Shown: positions 43,437 to 51,630, counted from the first letter of the stretch. The stretch: 64,000 bases of DNA from Corynebacterium sp. NML98-0116 (GCF_001767255.1 NZ_CP017639.1:1983233-2047232), one strand, 5' to 3'. The notes: generated by a model not told the origin, from the letters alone. Translations and numbers: made by a program.

Positions 43437-44744
43437 TTAGATCTTCGGCAGGATGCTCGCCGCGAGCGTATGCAACGCGGCGAACCCACCCAACAGCGTG
43501 GCGATGCCCCCCAGCACAATCGCCACAATCGACTCCGGGGCCATGCCCTGCTGCTGCGCCGACGGCATCTCGACCGGCGGCAGCACCGTCCCATCCGTTA
43601 GCGTCACAACGAGCTTGCCGTCCTTATCCGTCTTCACCGACGCGATACCGCGACCGTCCTTGCCGTTGTTGCCATTTGTGCCTGGGGCGCCTTCCTTGCC
43701 TGGGGCGCCGTCTTTTCCTGCGGCGCCGTCGCGGCCATCCTTGCCGTCCCTACCAGCGGGAGCATCGCGGCCGTCACGACCATCGTGACCGTCCTTACCA
43801 TCAGCGCCGTTGCGGCCATCCTTGCCGTCCTTCCCCACCACTTTGCCGAGGTCCTTGGTCGCGCCGTTGGTGAAGGTCAGGATCAGGTGGCCGTCACGAT
43901 TAATCGAGGCGTCGCGGATGCCGCCTTCTGGCTGCTGCCCTGGCGCTGGTGCCGGTTCCGGCTTGGCAGGCTCCTCGGGCTTCTCGCCGAGCTCCAGCGT
44001 CACAGCAAACGGCGCCGGCTTCTTCTGGTCCTCCCACCTGCTCCCCGAGTTGTAGAACCACGACCGCACCGAGTCCGTCACGTTGTTCACCAGCTCAGTC
44101 GGCCACGCATCCGGGTAGGAAATGTCCTCATCCCGCTTATAGACGACCCCTTCGTACTCCGGCGTCGCCCCCACCGTCACCGTCTTTCCCTCGACGGCAA
44201 CGTTGGCACCCTTGAACGTCGCGACGGTGACCCGCTTCGCTTCCTTATTATTCACTGCCTGGTTCGGGTCCGCCGAGCTCACGACCGCCGTAATCTTACC
44301 GGCGCCCTCCACATCGACCTCGAGCGCGAAGTCCTTGAAAGAGATCGTTTGCGCCCCGTTAATCGTGTAGGTCACCTGACCAGTCCACTGCACCGACAGC
44401 GCCTTGGTGTCCTCGTTCACCCAGCCGGTCGCCTTGGTCAGTTTCAGGCTCCCATTGTTCGGCTCGGACTCGTCAACCGGAACGACGGAGACTCCCTCCC
44501 CTTCCACGGCGGCGTCCCACAGCAGGGCGCGTTTGCTCAGTTCCCACTCCAGGGTTTGGGATTGGGCGTCAGCAAGCGGTGTTGTCCCAGCTGGCTGAGC
44601 TGCTGCGACGGGCGCGACGGCCGTGGTGCCAGCCTCCTGGGCTTGGGCCGGGACGGCCAGCGGTGCGACGGCGAGACTTGCCGCGAGCGCAACCGCGGGC
44701 AGCGCTGGCAGCACAGCGTGGATCCGACGTTGGGACTTCTTCAT
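43437..44744 (-). CDS. HtaA-domain haem-binding surface protein with collagen-like repeats
   Basis: 435 residues. Signal peptide ending AQAQEA; an HtaA-type domain (LEWELSKRALLW near residue 65, VQWTGQVTYTING, ISFKDFALEVDVEGAGKIT, then VTVGATPEYEGVVY), the module that binds haem and haemoglobin in ChtA/ChtB/HtaA; a collagen-like block near residues 310-375 of Gly-x-x triplets (GKDGRDG, GKDGAPG, GKEGAPG, with one break, RDAPAG); and a C-terminal helix before LPKI. ATG 44744 is fixed by GAGGAGG nine bases upstream; a GTG at 44753 overlaps that site. A DtxR box lies at 44770-44788. Confidence 0.85.
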   Translation of the reverse strand: MKKSQRRIHAVLPALPAVALAASLAVAPLAVPAQAQEAGTTAVAPVAAAQPAGTTPLADAQSQTLEWELSKRALLWDAAVEGEGVSVVPVDESEPNNGSLKLTKATGWVNEDTKALSVQWTGQVTYTINGAQTISFKDFALEVDVEGAGKITAVVSSADPNQAVNNKEAKRVTVATFKGANVAVEGKTVTVGATPEYEGVVYKRDEDISYPDAWPTELVNNVTDSVRSWFYNSGSRWEDQKKPAPFAVTLELGEKPEEPAKPEPAPAPGQQPEGGIRDASINRDGHLILTFTNGATKDLGKVVGKDGKDGRNGADGKDGHDGRDGRDAPAGRDGKDGRDGAAGKDGAPGKEGAPGTNGNNGKDGRGIASVKTDKDGKLVVTLTDGTVLPPVEMPSAQQQGMAPESIVAIVLGGIATLLGGFAALHTLAASILPKI

Positions 44745-44769
44745 AAGGTTCACCCTCCTCGTAGAATTA

Positions 44770-44788
44770 TTAGGCTTGCCTTACCTTA
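44770..44788 (-). promoter_or_regulatory. DtxR box of the HtaA-type gene
   Basis: TTAGGCTTGCCTTACCTTA matches the DtxR consensus at 15 of 19 positions by my count. It lies 26 bases upstream of the ATG. With the box at 42097 it brackets a convergent pair of iron-regulated genes. Confidence 0.75.
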
Positions 44789-45052
44789 GTGCAAGATATG
44801 GTTTGGAGTAAAGGTTTCCGGGCGGGTTTTGGGGCGTTTCTGGGGCGTTCGTTCCCGTCGCTTCCGTTCCTGTCGACCTCTTCCGGTCGACCAACGCAGG
44901 TCACAGCATTTTGGGCCTTTTTGGTGCGATTTTGCCGATTTTGCGCTGACCAGGGTTGGTCGACGCGAGCAGGTCGACGGTAAGAGGTCGACCGGAGCAA
45001 GCAGCACGCCCACCATCGGTGGCCGGTTCGTGAACGAACCTGTCGTGGTGGG
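44789..45052. other. spacer with GTCGAC-rich inverted repeats and a hairpin
   Basis: No gene seen. GTCGAC occurs five times between 44870 and 44995; GTCGACCTCTT at 44872-44882 has an inverted partner AAGAGGTCGAC at 44982-44992. GGTTCG-TGAA-CGAACC at 45025-45040 is a perfect short hairpin just before the IS target site GTGGTGGG (45045-45052). Confidence 0.5.
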
Positions 45053-46550
45053 GGGTTAAGCGACAAAATGTGTGCTTTTTTGGATATGGATTCCAGGTCC
45101 TGCCTGGGCCTACGGCGGGACAGTGCTCGTTGAATCGGGATTCCCTGCCGTAGACCGGAAGGTCCACCACTTCAGGCGTTGGATGTGCTATGACAGCAGA
45201 CTGTTAAACCAGCTGCATGCCAACTCAACACAGAAAGAGAAAACACAACAGGCCCCTATGCACGGCATGCGAGCACACCGCCACAAAAATGGGCACCACA
45301 TCCAGCGGAAAACAGCGATGGCGCTGCACAGACTGCGGGCACACCTTCACCAACCCCAACACAGCCAAGACCAGCGCATATCGGTTTGCCATCTTCATTG
45401 ACTGGATCACCAACCAGCATCCGCTCGACGCTGTCGCTGCTGCGCACAACGTCTCCAGACGCACACTCATCCGCTGGTTCACCTACTTTTGGTTCATCAT
45501 CGTCCCGTGCAAACCGGACCCGTACCGCGTCTACGACCAGCTCTTTATTGACGGCACCTACTTCCACAAAAAATGCCTGCTTGTCGCTGCAACCAGCGAG
45601 CACGTCGTCGCCTGGCACTGGTGCACACGAGAAACCGCCTACGACTACGCCAAACTCTTCGACATGATCGCCGAACCCCTCGTCGTGACCACAGACGGCT
45701 CCGGTGGCGCTCACAAAGCCATCAAACAATGCTGGCCAAACGCCTCCATTCAACGCTGCCTCGTCCACGTACGCCGCGACACCATCAAAGACACCACACG
45801 CCAACCCACAATCACCGCACACAAAGCACTCCTTCGCCTCGGCAACCAGCTGACCCACATCACCACCCGTGACCAGGCAATCACCTGGGTACTTCGCCTC
45901 AACCGCTTCCAGGACCTCTACGGTGACTGGCTCAAACAACGCACCTACCGCAACCAAGTCGCCCCAGAAGAGATCCCAAAACGTATCCGCGACAACCAGC
46001 AATGGTGGTACACCCATCCCAGAGCCCGCAGAGCCTACCGCCGATTCGAGCGTCTCTACCAACAAGGCCACCTCTTCGTCTGGCTCAACCCACCACACCG
46101 CACCACGACCACGCTGAAGACCACCACAAACAGCCTGGAAGGCGGCATAAACGCACAACTAAAACACCTCGCCCGAGCCCACCGCGGCACATTTGACGAA
46201 CACCAGCGAATCATCATGGACTGGTGGCTCTACCTACACACCCAACACCACGATGACCCGCTGGCGCTAGCAATCGAGCAAGACTTCGGCCACGCAGGCT
46301 ACGCACACGCCCGCCAGGCACACATGCGTGAACGCGACCAAGCCAACTCACCCGACGGCCGACCGAAAGTCTACGACACCGGCATCGACACCGACTTCAA
46401 CCCCTCCTGGGCCATCCGACACGGCTGGGCAGGACGCTCATAACCCCAGCACAACACCCCACAACCCACCCATCCCAGCCCCTGAAAAAGCACACATTTT
46501 GTCACTTAAGTCGACACGCCGAGAAAAGCACACATTTTGTCGCTTAACCC
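45053..46550 (+). mobile_element. complete IS256/IS1249-type insertion sequence, copy 2
   Basis: 1,498 bp bounded by 27-bp perfect inverted repeats beginning GGGTTAAGCGACAAAATGTG (left 45053-45079, right 46524-46550). The 8-bp target duplication GTGGTGGG is present at 45045-45052 and 46551-46558. One transposase gene. The right end carries an extra internal copy of the terminal repeat at 46486-46510. Same orientation as copy 1 at 1-955. Intact ends, target duplication and near identity of the copies argue for recent activity. Confidence 0.95.
45217..46443 (+). CDS. IS256/IS1249-type transposase (complete)
   Basis: 408 residues. The N-terminus has a zinc ribbon, CTACEHTATKMG and WRCTDCGHTF (two CxxC pairs, residues about 13-38), followed by a helix-turn-helix-like NVSRRTLIRWFTYFW. 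The catalytic core has LFIDGTYF (first Asp), TTDGSGGAHKA (second Asp) and NSLEGGINAQLK (Glu). It cuts and joins DNA at the IS ends. ATG 45217 begins the zinc ribbon. The same protein, minus its first 126 residues, starts the window. Confidence 0.92.
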   Translation: MPTQHRKRKHNRPLCTACEHTATKMGTTSSGKQRWRCTDCGHTFTNPNTAKTSAYRFAIFIDWITNQHPLDAVAAAHNVSRRTLIRWFTYFWFIIVPCKPDPYRVYDQLFIDGTYFHKKCLLVAATSEHVVAWHWCTRETAYDYAKLFDMIAEPLVVTTDGSGGAHKAIKQCWPNASIQRCLVHVRRDTIKDTTRQPTITAHKALLRLGNQLTHITTRDQAITWVLRLNRFQDLYGDWLKQRTYRNQVAPEEIPKRIRDNQQWWYTHPRARRAYRRFERLYQQGHLFVWLNPPHRTTTTLKTTTNSLEGGINAQLKHLARAHRGTFDEHQRIIMDWWLYLHTQHHDDPLALAIEQDFGHAGYAHARQAHMRERDQANSPDGRPKVYDTGIDTDFNPSWAIRHGWAGRS

Positions 46551-46590
46551 GTGGTGGGCTACCACCCGACAAGCGTTTCAGAATAATAAA

Positions 46591-46634
46591 CCCCCGGGAA
46601 CCATAGACATTTAACTATGGTCCGGATCCGGGGG
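46591..46634. other. strong hairpin upstream of the second HEPN gene
   Basis: CCCCCGG (46591-46597) pairs with CCGGGGG (46628-46634), and inside it ACCATAG pairs with CTATGGT. On the complement it is followed by TTTATTATT, so it could terminate leftward transcripts; on the plus strand it precedes the -10 TAGCCT of the gene at 46658. No gene is seen between the IS and 46658. Confidence 0.55.
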
Positions 46635-46657
46635 ACTACATTGGCTAGCCTATAGCA

Positions 46658-47419
46658 ATGACGTTTCCTACACAACTGCCTTCGACAAATGCTGCCTTGC
46701 TTTGGGGTTCCCTCCCACCCGCCCGTTTAGCCAGTTTTCTTAGCGAATCGCCGAACGGCAACATAGACGAAGCCCTCGAGCTCTATATATGGAACATCAA
46801 GCTATCTACTGCATTTCTAGCGGATATTGCCATTTTGGAAGTTGCACTACGGGAATCGATCAATAAAGCGGCAGCTGCAAAATGGGGCAGCCACTGGTAC
46901 CTCGAAATTCCACTGGATGAACGGTCAGAGCAGAATCTTGCGGTGGCTTGGTCGCAACTTTCCAGGAGGGTACGTGAGCGTCCAAACGATGGTGACGTTC
47001 CCGGGCATCTTTTCGCTAACTGTACCTTTGGTTTTTGGACGAATCTCTTTGACAAAGGAGGACATACAGGCAAGTCCCCCAGACGGGTCCGCGTCAATTA
47101 CGAGCACAACTGGGAAGCCGCCCTACGTCATGCTTTCCCTGAAGGAAGAAACGTAGCAAGACAGCAACATGCTGGTTTCACCAGAGATTGGGTGCACGGG
47201 ATTTGCAAGCGAGTCAATAGCATTCGAAACCGTGTAGCCCACCATGAACCGCTCATCAGAGGTTTCCCGATGCCTGGACAGCCTCACCGTATGACCTGCA
47301 CGGAGGCACACGAGGAGACCCTGAAGCTTGCCAGGATGCTTGACCCGAAGTTGGCCGCCTGGCTAGCAGAAAACAGCGATGTTCCCAGGCTAATCGCTGC
47401 ACGCCCCTGCACCACGTAA
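46658..47419 (+). CDS. Abi-like HEPN-domain protein
   Basis: 253 residues. ALELYIWNIKLSTAFLADIAI then LEVALRES near residues 37-65, WGSHWYLEIPL, FGFWTNLFDKGG and the HEPN motif SIRNRVAHHEPL near residue 190 (RN-x3-H) are shared with Abi-like proteins. It is AT-rich compared with the surrounding chromosome. TAGCCT six bases before ATG 46658 suggests leaderless expression. With the Abi_2 gene at 41029 it is one of two HEPN candidates in this region. Likely an RNA-cleaving defence or toxin protein; no antitoxin gene is adjacent. Confidence 0.7.
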   Translation: MTFPTQLPSTNAALLWGSLPPARLASFLSESPNGNIDEALELYIWNIKLSTAFLADIAILEVALRESINKAAAAKWGSHWYLEIPLDERSEQNLAVAWSQLSRRVRERPNDGDVPGHLFANCTFGFWTNLFDKGGHTGKSPRRVRVNYEHNWEAALRHAFPEGRNVARQQHAGFTRDWVHGICKRVNSIRNRVAHHEPLIRGFPMPGQPHRMTCTEAHEETLKLARMLDPKLAAWLAENSDVPRLIAARPCTT

Positions 47420-47518
47420 TAGCACCGCGAACCCCCGTTCGAACATCGCCCGTGCAATGTCGGGGCTGCATGCTTCAATGAAGTCAACAAGTGATAGTTG
47501 ATGCGAAAGGTGCAGGTC

Positions 47519-49396
47519 ATGGCTATTTCTATGCCGCAGGACTTCGAGCATGAGCTCGCGTCGATGCTCAACGGCGAGAGCGTTGTGATCGACGGCGCGC
47601 CCGGCACCGGCAAGTCGGCGTTGCTGCGCACGTTCATGGAGGTGAACGACGCACTACCCGATAGCCAGCGCAAACGGGTGCTGCCCGTCGCGCTGCTGGG
47701 ACGCGCGGCGAGCGGCATCAGCGGGCTGACGATCGACTCTGCATTCAATTTCGATCCCTTCATGACGCTCGGCGACGTCCTGCCGGGCGGTTCCTGGGAC
47801 ATCGACAGTGCAAAGCTGCTGCTCAGCTTGATTGAGACATTAATTATCGACGACGCCCACAACGTCAACACAGAGCTCCTGTTGATGATGAGCGTCGCCC
47901 TGCAGCGCGTGCGAAAGAACAACGAACCGTTTGGGGGCGTGCAACTCATCGCTGCGGGAGAATTGGCTGGGCCCGACTCACCGCTGGAGATGATGCTGGA
48001 GGAGGCAAGGCAGGATCCCGAGCGTTACGTGTTCCTCTCCTTTGACGGTGTCAGTTTTAATGTGAGCTACCACGTGGTTCGCGTTCACGCGGTGGTTGTG
48101 GAGCGTGGCCAGGTCGTTGCGGACTTTGGCACGTGGCTCAACCCGATGTCTGACTTGGGGCAGTTCGGCCTCGACAACGAGGTTCCTCCAGGTGGGCTTG
48201 CTCTCGCACCAAGGCTCGAGGACTTTTGGCCGCTGCTGCTACGGCAGGCTGCGGGTGGCATTGTCGTCGGTGATCGGCTCGAGAGGGCCCAGGACGCCGG
48301 CCGCTACCAGGCACGAGGCCTCGACATGGAGCTCGGGGACGGTATCGACGCCGAGTCACTCGACATCATTGTTGAGGGCAGTGACGTCGTCGAGCGGGCA
48401 CATTCAATGGCGCTCGACTTCCTCTCGGGGGGCGTCGAGATCCCCTACGTGCGACCGGTACCCGACGCATCCGATACACAAGAAGGCGCGCTCTTCCAGC
48501 CGTTTTGGGCACCCGCTGCCCCGCTCAAGCTCGATCAGACCCGCGCGACCGACTCCGATAACGCCTGGGCAGCCTTCTCTGGCTCCGGCGTGGAAGTCGG
48601 CGACCAGCGCATGCTCCAACAGACTGCCCTGCGGCTTTCTTCCTGGGGGATGTCTCGCGGTGTTTGGACGAAGCGGGCCGAAGAGGAGGTGCGCAAACGC
48701 GCCATCATGACAGGGCTGACGCAGGTGTCCCTTCCGGAAGGTGAAGAGCAAAACATCGACATTGCTGCGCTGCTCTCCCCAGGCATAAGGGCGGTGTTTA
48801 CGGGCTGCCGCGAAGCCATCAGCTTCTACGACGGCGAAGCCCAGCTCATCTCCGCCTGCGAGTCGTGCGGGCTCATCTTCGAAGACAGCGTCTCTGCAAC
48901 CACGTGTGATGTCCTCGTAGCGTGGGACCCGGCATCCATGTCGCGCAAGGCAAGAACCGCCAGGGAGCTGGGCATCCCGATCGTCTCGTTCGCCGATTTT
49001 GAGGACTGGCATAGGTACTACACGGGTTCGCCCTACGAGACCTTCCTCGCGGACATCCTCGAGGAAGGCCACCAGGTGGCGTTCCTCGGATCGATCGTTA
49101 TCAACGGGATCCACATCACCGACGGTGCACGCATGGCGCTCCTGTGCGACGAGCTCGGCCTCGTGTACAGCCCGGAAATCCCCATCTCACTTTGCGACGC
49201 CCTCATCACCGACGACCTGACCGCCAGCCAGTACGGCATACCACTCATCCCAGTGGATGCATTCGGCGCGTGGGTGAACAGAGAATTCGCATCCAAGGGT
49301 CAGTTCTTCACCGAAGACTTCTTCATTCCCGCCGACATCACCGCGCTGTATGGCCCGGACGAGCTGCTGACCAAGATCGACGAGAGCAAGGCTTGA
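47519..49396 (+). CDS. Pif1-like P-loop / inactive DnaQ-like / double BRCT fusion protein
   Basis: 625 residues. Residues 1-170 look like the first half of a Pif1-type helicase: Walker A DGAPGTGKSALLRTF near 26, Walker B LIIDDAHNV near 115, motif III-like GGVQLIAAGELAG; the second helicase half is missing. Residues about 180-300 resemble a DnaQ exonuclease fold, but the D-x-E site is replaced (FLSFDGVSF) and the later catalytic residues are not seen. Two BRCT-like domains follow (about 425-505, with DPASMSRKARTARELGIPI, and 515-600). ATG 47519 has AAAGG nine bases upstream. Function unknown; possibly a sensor of DNA ends or replication structures. Confidence 0.75.
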   Translation: MAISMPQDFEHELASMLNGESVVIDGAPGTGKSALLRTFMEVNDALPDSQRKRVLPVALLGRAASGISGLTIDSAFNFDPFMTLGDVLPGGSWDIDSAKLLLSLIETLIIDDAHNVNTELLLMMSVALQRVRKNNEPFGGVQLIAAGELAGPDSPLEMMLEEARQDPERYVFLSFDGVSFNVSYHVVRVHAVVVERGQVVADFGTWLNPMSDLGQFGLDNEVPPGGLALAPRLEDFWPLLLRQAAGGIVVGDRLERAQDAGRYQARGLDMELGDGIDAESLDIIVEGSDVVERAHSMALDFLSGGVEIPYVRPVPDASDTQEGALFQPFWAPAAPLKLDQTRATDSDNAWAAFSGSGVEVGDQRMLQQTALRLSSWGMSRGVWTKRAEEEVRKRAIMTGLTQVSLPEGEEQNIDIAALLSPGIRAVFTGCREAISFYDGEAQLISACESCGLIFEDSVSATTCDVLVAWDPASMSRKARTARELGIPIVSFADFEDWHRYYTGSPYETFLADILEEGHQVAFLGSIVINGIHITDGARMALLCDELGLVYSPEIPISLCDALITDDLTASQYGIPLIPVDAFGAWVNREFASKGQFFTEDFFIPADITALYGPDELLTKIDESKA

Positions 49397-49423
49397 CTCT
49401 GACGTAACGTCAGACTGCACAAT
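49393..49423 (+). promoter_or_regulatory. MerR-type promoter with dyad in a 19-bp spacer
   Basis: TTGACT (49393-49398), 19-bp spacer, CACAAT (49418-49423). The spacer contains TCTGACGT-A-ACGTCAGA (49398-49414), a perfect 8+1+8 palindrome. Overlong 19-bp spacers with a dyad are the hallmark of MerR-activated promoters, so the gene at 49431 probably regulates itself. Confidence 0.75.
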
Positions 49424-49430
49424 GGCTGCC

Positions 49431-50210
49431 ATGACCAACAACGAAGCGCTGTACACAGTCGGCGAAGTAGCCAACGCATTCGGGATCACGGTGCGCACCC
49501 TGCACCACTGGGAGCAGGCCGGCCTCGTCGAACCTGTGTATCGCAGCTGGTCAAACTACAGGCTGTACACGCCAGATGACCTGGAGCGCATCCAGCACAT
49601 CCTGGTCTACCGGACCACCGGTATGAAACTGTCTGAAATCAAAGAAGTACTCTCCCACCCCACCTCGAACCGGGAACACCTGCGCAGGCAACACGAACGC
49701 CTGCTTGAGGAGCGTTCGCGGATCGATGGGATGGTGGTGGCCGTCGAAAAGTTATTGGAGCAAGCAATGAACAATCACAAGCCAACCCTCGAAGAAATCG
49801 GCGAGATCCTCGGCGACCCTAACTACGCCGAACATCAAGCCGAAGCGCAAGAGGCCTACGGCGACACGCCCGGCTGGGCGCAGTACCAGGGTCGCACCGG
49901 CAACTGGGGTGCGAGCGACTGGGAGGACAGCAAGCAGCGTTTCGACGCCATCGATACCAAACTCGCCGACGCTGTTCGCCGCGACGTGCCCACCGACAGC
50001 GCGGAGGCAGCCGAACTCGTCGAGGAACACCGGAAGGTGATCGGGCAGTTTTTCGACGTCACCCCGGAGATGCAGTTTCAGATCTCGCGCGGCTACATCG
50101 CCGATGAACGCTTCAAGCGCTACTACGAAGAACGCCAACCTGGCCTGGCACAGTGGCTCGCCGATGCCATCGCGCACGCCACCGGCCACGGCGACGAGAG
50201 CAAGGACTAG
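49431..50210 (+). CDS. MerR-family regulator with TipAS-type ligand domain
   Basis: 259 residues. N-terminal MerR helix-turn-helix (YTVGEVANAFGITVRTLHHW, YRLYTPDDLERIQHI), a dimerisation coiled coil near 80-110, and a C-terminal TipAS-like domain (YGDTPGWAQYQGR; ISRGYIADERFKRYYEE). TipA-type regulators bind thiopeptides or other hydrophobic drugs. ATG 49431 is preferred over ATG 49422 because the -10 CACAAT overlaps the latter and ends seven bases before 49431. No obvious efflux gene follows, since the next gene converges. Confidence 0.88.
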   Translation: MTNNEALYTVGEVANAFGITVRTLHHWEQAGLVEPVYRSWSNYRLYTPDDLERIQHILVYRTTGMKLSEIKEVLSHPTSNREHLRRQHERLLEERSRIDGMVVAVEKLLEQAMNNHKPTLEEIGEILGDPNYAEHQAEAQEAYGDTPGWAQYQGRTGNWGASDWEDSKQRFDAIDTKLADAVRRDVPTDSAEAAELVEEHRKVIGQFFDVTPEMQFQISRGYIADERFKRYYEERQPGLAQWLADAIAHATGHGDESKD

Positions 50211-50216
50211 CCGGGC

Positions 50217-51620
50217 CTAGCGCAGCAGACGCTTGCCCAACCGCAGCGCGAGCGCCATCGTGTCCGCGACCTGCTTGCCGCCGCCAGTGCCGACCCCGCC
50301 GAGCGGCAAATAGCGCTGCGCCGCCACGGTGCGCGCCTCGGTGTACTTCAGCAGGCCTTCGTCGCCATGGCGCCGCCCCACACCTGATTGTTTCCACCCG
50401 CCCATCGGCGCGTCCATCGATGCCCACGCGGCCGCGTAACCCTCGTTGATGTTCACGGTTCCCGCATGCACATGCTCCGCGACCACGCGCGCCTCGTCCT
50501 CCGCGCCCCAAATCGAGGCATTGAGCCCGTAGTCGGTGTCATTCATCTTCTCGACGCCCACCTCCGGCCCATCCACCACCTCCACGTAGACGACCGGCCC
50601 GAACACTTCCTCACGGTACAGATCGGAGTCCTCCGGGACGTCCACGAGGATGGTCGGTGCGTAGAACGTGTCGCCGAGCTGGGGTAACGCTTCCCCACCC
50701 GTCAGGACGGTGGCGCCTTTGGTCACGGCGTCGTGGACGTAGGCGTCGATGCGTGAGAGGTGCTCCGCAGAAATCAACGAGCCGACATCATCACCCCACC
50801 CATGCCCGATGCGCAGGCGTTTCGTCAGCGCCACAAAGCGCGCAAGGAACACTTCTGCCACGGCGCGGTCCACGTAGATCCGCTCCACGGAAATGCACAG
50901 CTGACCGGTATTGCTGAAGCACGCGTCAACGGCGCCGCGCGCCGCCGTCTCGGGGTCCGCGCTGGCTAAAACCAGCAGTGGATTCTTCCCGCCCAGCTCA
51001 GCGGAGAACCCAATCAGACGCTCCCCGGCCTGCGCGGCAAGCTTCCTGCCGGTGGCGGTAGACCCTGTGAACATGAGGAAATCGCATCGCTTCACGATCT
51101 CCTGCCCCACCGTCCGCCCGCTTCCCTCCACAACCTGGAACAGATCGGCTGGCAACCCAGCCTGCACCAACAGCTGGTGGGCGCGCTGCGCGGTGCGCGG
51201 GGTTTGCGTATCCGGCTTCAGTACCACGGCGTTGCCCGCAATCAGTGCCGCCACCGCATCCGACACCGCCAACGAGAGCGGGTAGTTCCAAGGTGCAATC
51301 ACTCCCACCACGCCTTTCGGTGCCCGGTGCACCTCGGTCCGTGTCACCACCGGCATAGCGCCCCGCACTCGGGCTGGCGTCAGCAGCGCCTTCGCACGGT
51401 ACGCGTAGTGGCGGGCGGTAATCGCAACGTCCATGACCTCGTCGAACGCGTTGTGTTTCGCCTTACCTGTCTCCTGCTGGATCAGGTCCACCAATTCGTC
51501 GCGGTGCGCCAACACCAGGTCGTGGTAGCGGAGAAAGATGCGGCTGCGCTGGCGAAGAGGTGTCGTCGCCCAGGTGCGCTGTGCCGCGCGTGCAGTGTCG
51601 AAAGCGTGCTGTACTGACAT
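50217..51620 (-). CDS. gabD2: Aldehyde dehydrogenase, succinate-semialdehyde dehydrogenase type
   Basis: 467-residue NAD(P)-dependent dehydrogenase. APWNYPLSLAVSDAVAALIAGN near residue 115, FTGSTATGRKLAAQA, catalytic Glu in ELGGKNP near 215 and catalytic Cys in FSNTGQLCISVERIYV near 250; C-terminal GWKQSGVGRRHG. Similarity to GabD2-type enzymes suggests oxidation of succinate semialdehyde to succinate, but related aldehydes are possible. ATG 51620 lies seven bases after TAACCT (leaderless). Ten bases downstream of trkA on the same strand. Confidence 0.82.
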   Translation of the reverse strand: MSVQHAFDTARAAQRTWATTPLRQRSRIFLRYHDLVLAHRDELVDLIQQETGKAKHNAFDEVMDVAITARHYAYRAKALLTPARVRGAMPVVTRTEVHRAPKGVVGVIAPWNYPLSLAVSDAVAALIAGNAVVLKPDTQTPRTAQRAHQLLVQAGLPADLFQVVEGSGRTVGQEIVKRCDFLMFTGSTATGRKLAAQAGERLIGFSAELGGKNPLLVLASADPETAARGAVDACFSNTGQLCISVERIYVDRAVAEVFLARFVALTKRLRIGHGWGDDVGSLISAEHLSRIDAYVHDAVTKGATVLTGGEALPQLGDTFYAPTILVDVPEDSDLYREEVFGPVVYVEVVDGPEVGVEKMNDTDYGLNASIWGAEDEARVVAEHVHAGTVNINEGYAAAWASMDAPMGGWKQSGVGRRHGDEGLLKYTEARTVAAQRYLPLGGVGTGGGKQVADTMALALRLGKRLLR

Positions 51621-51630
51621 GCAGCCCAGG

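Noticed and set aside
45072..45401. Second open frame at the left end of the complete IS
   Set aside because: Overlaps the transposase zinc-ribbon frame and has no conserved pattern; the IS needs only one gene.
46559..46657. Antitoxin gene upstream of the second HEPN gene
   Set aside because: No open frame with a start and ribosome-binding site fits in the 99 bases; only the hairpin is seen.
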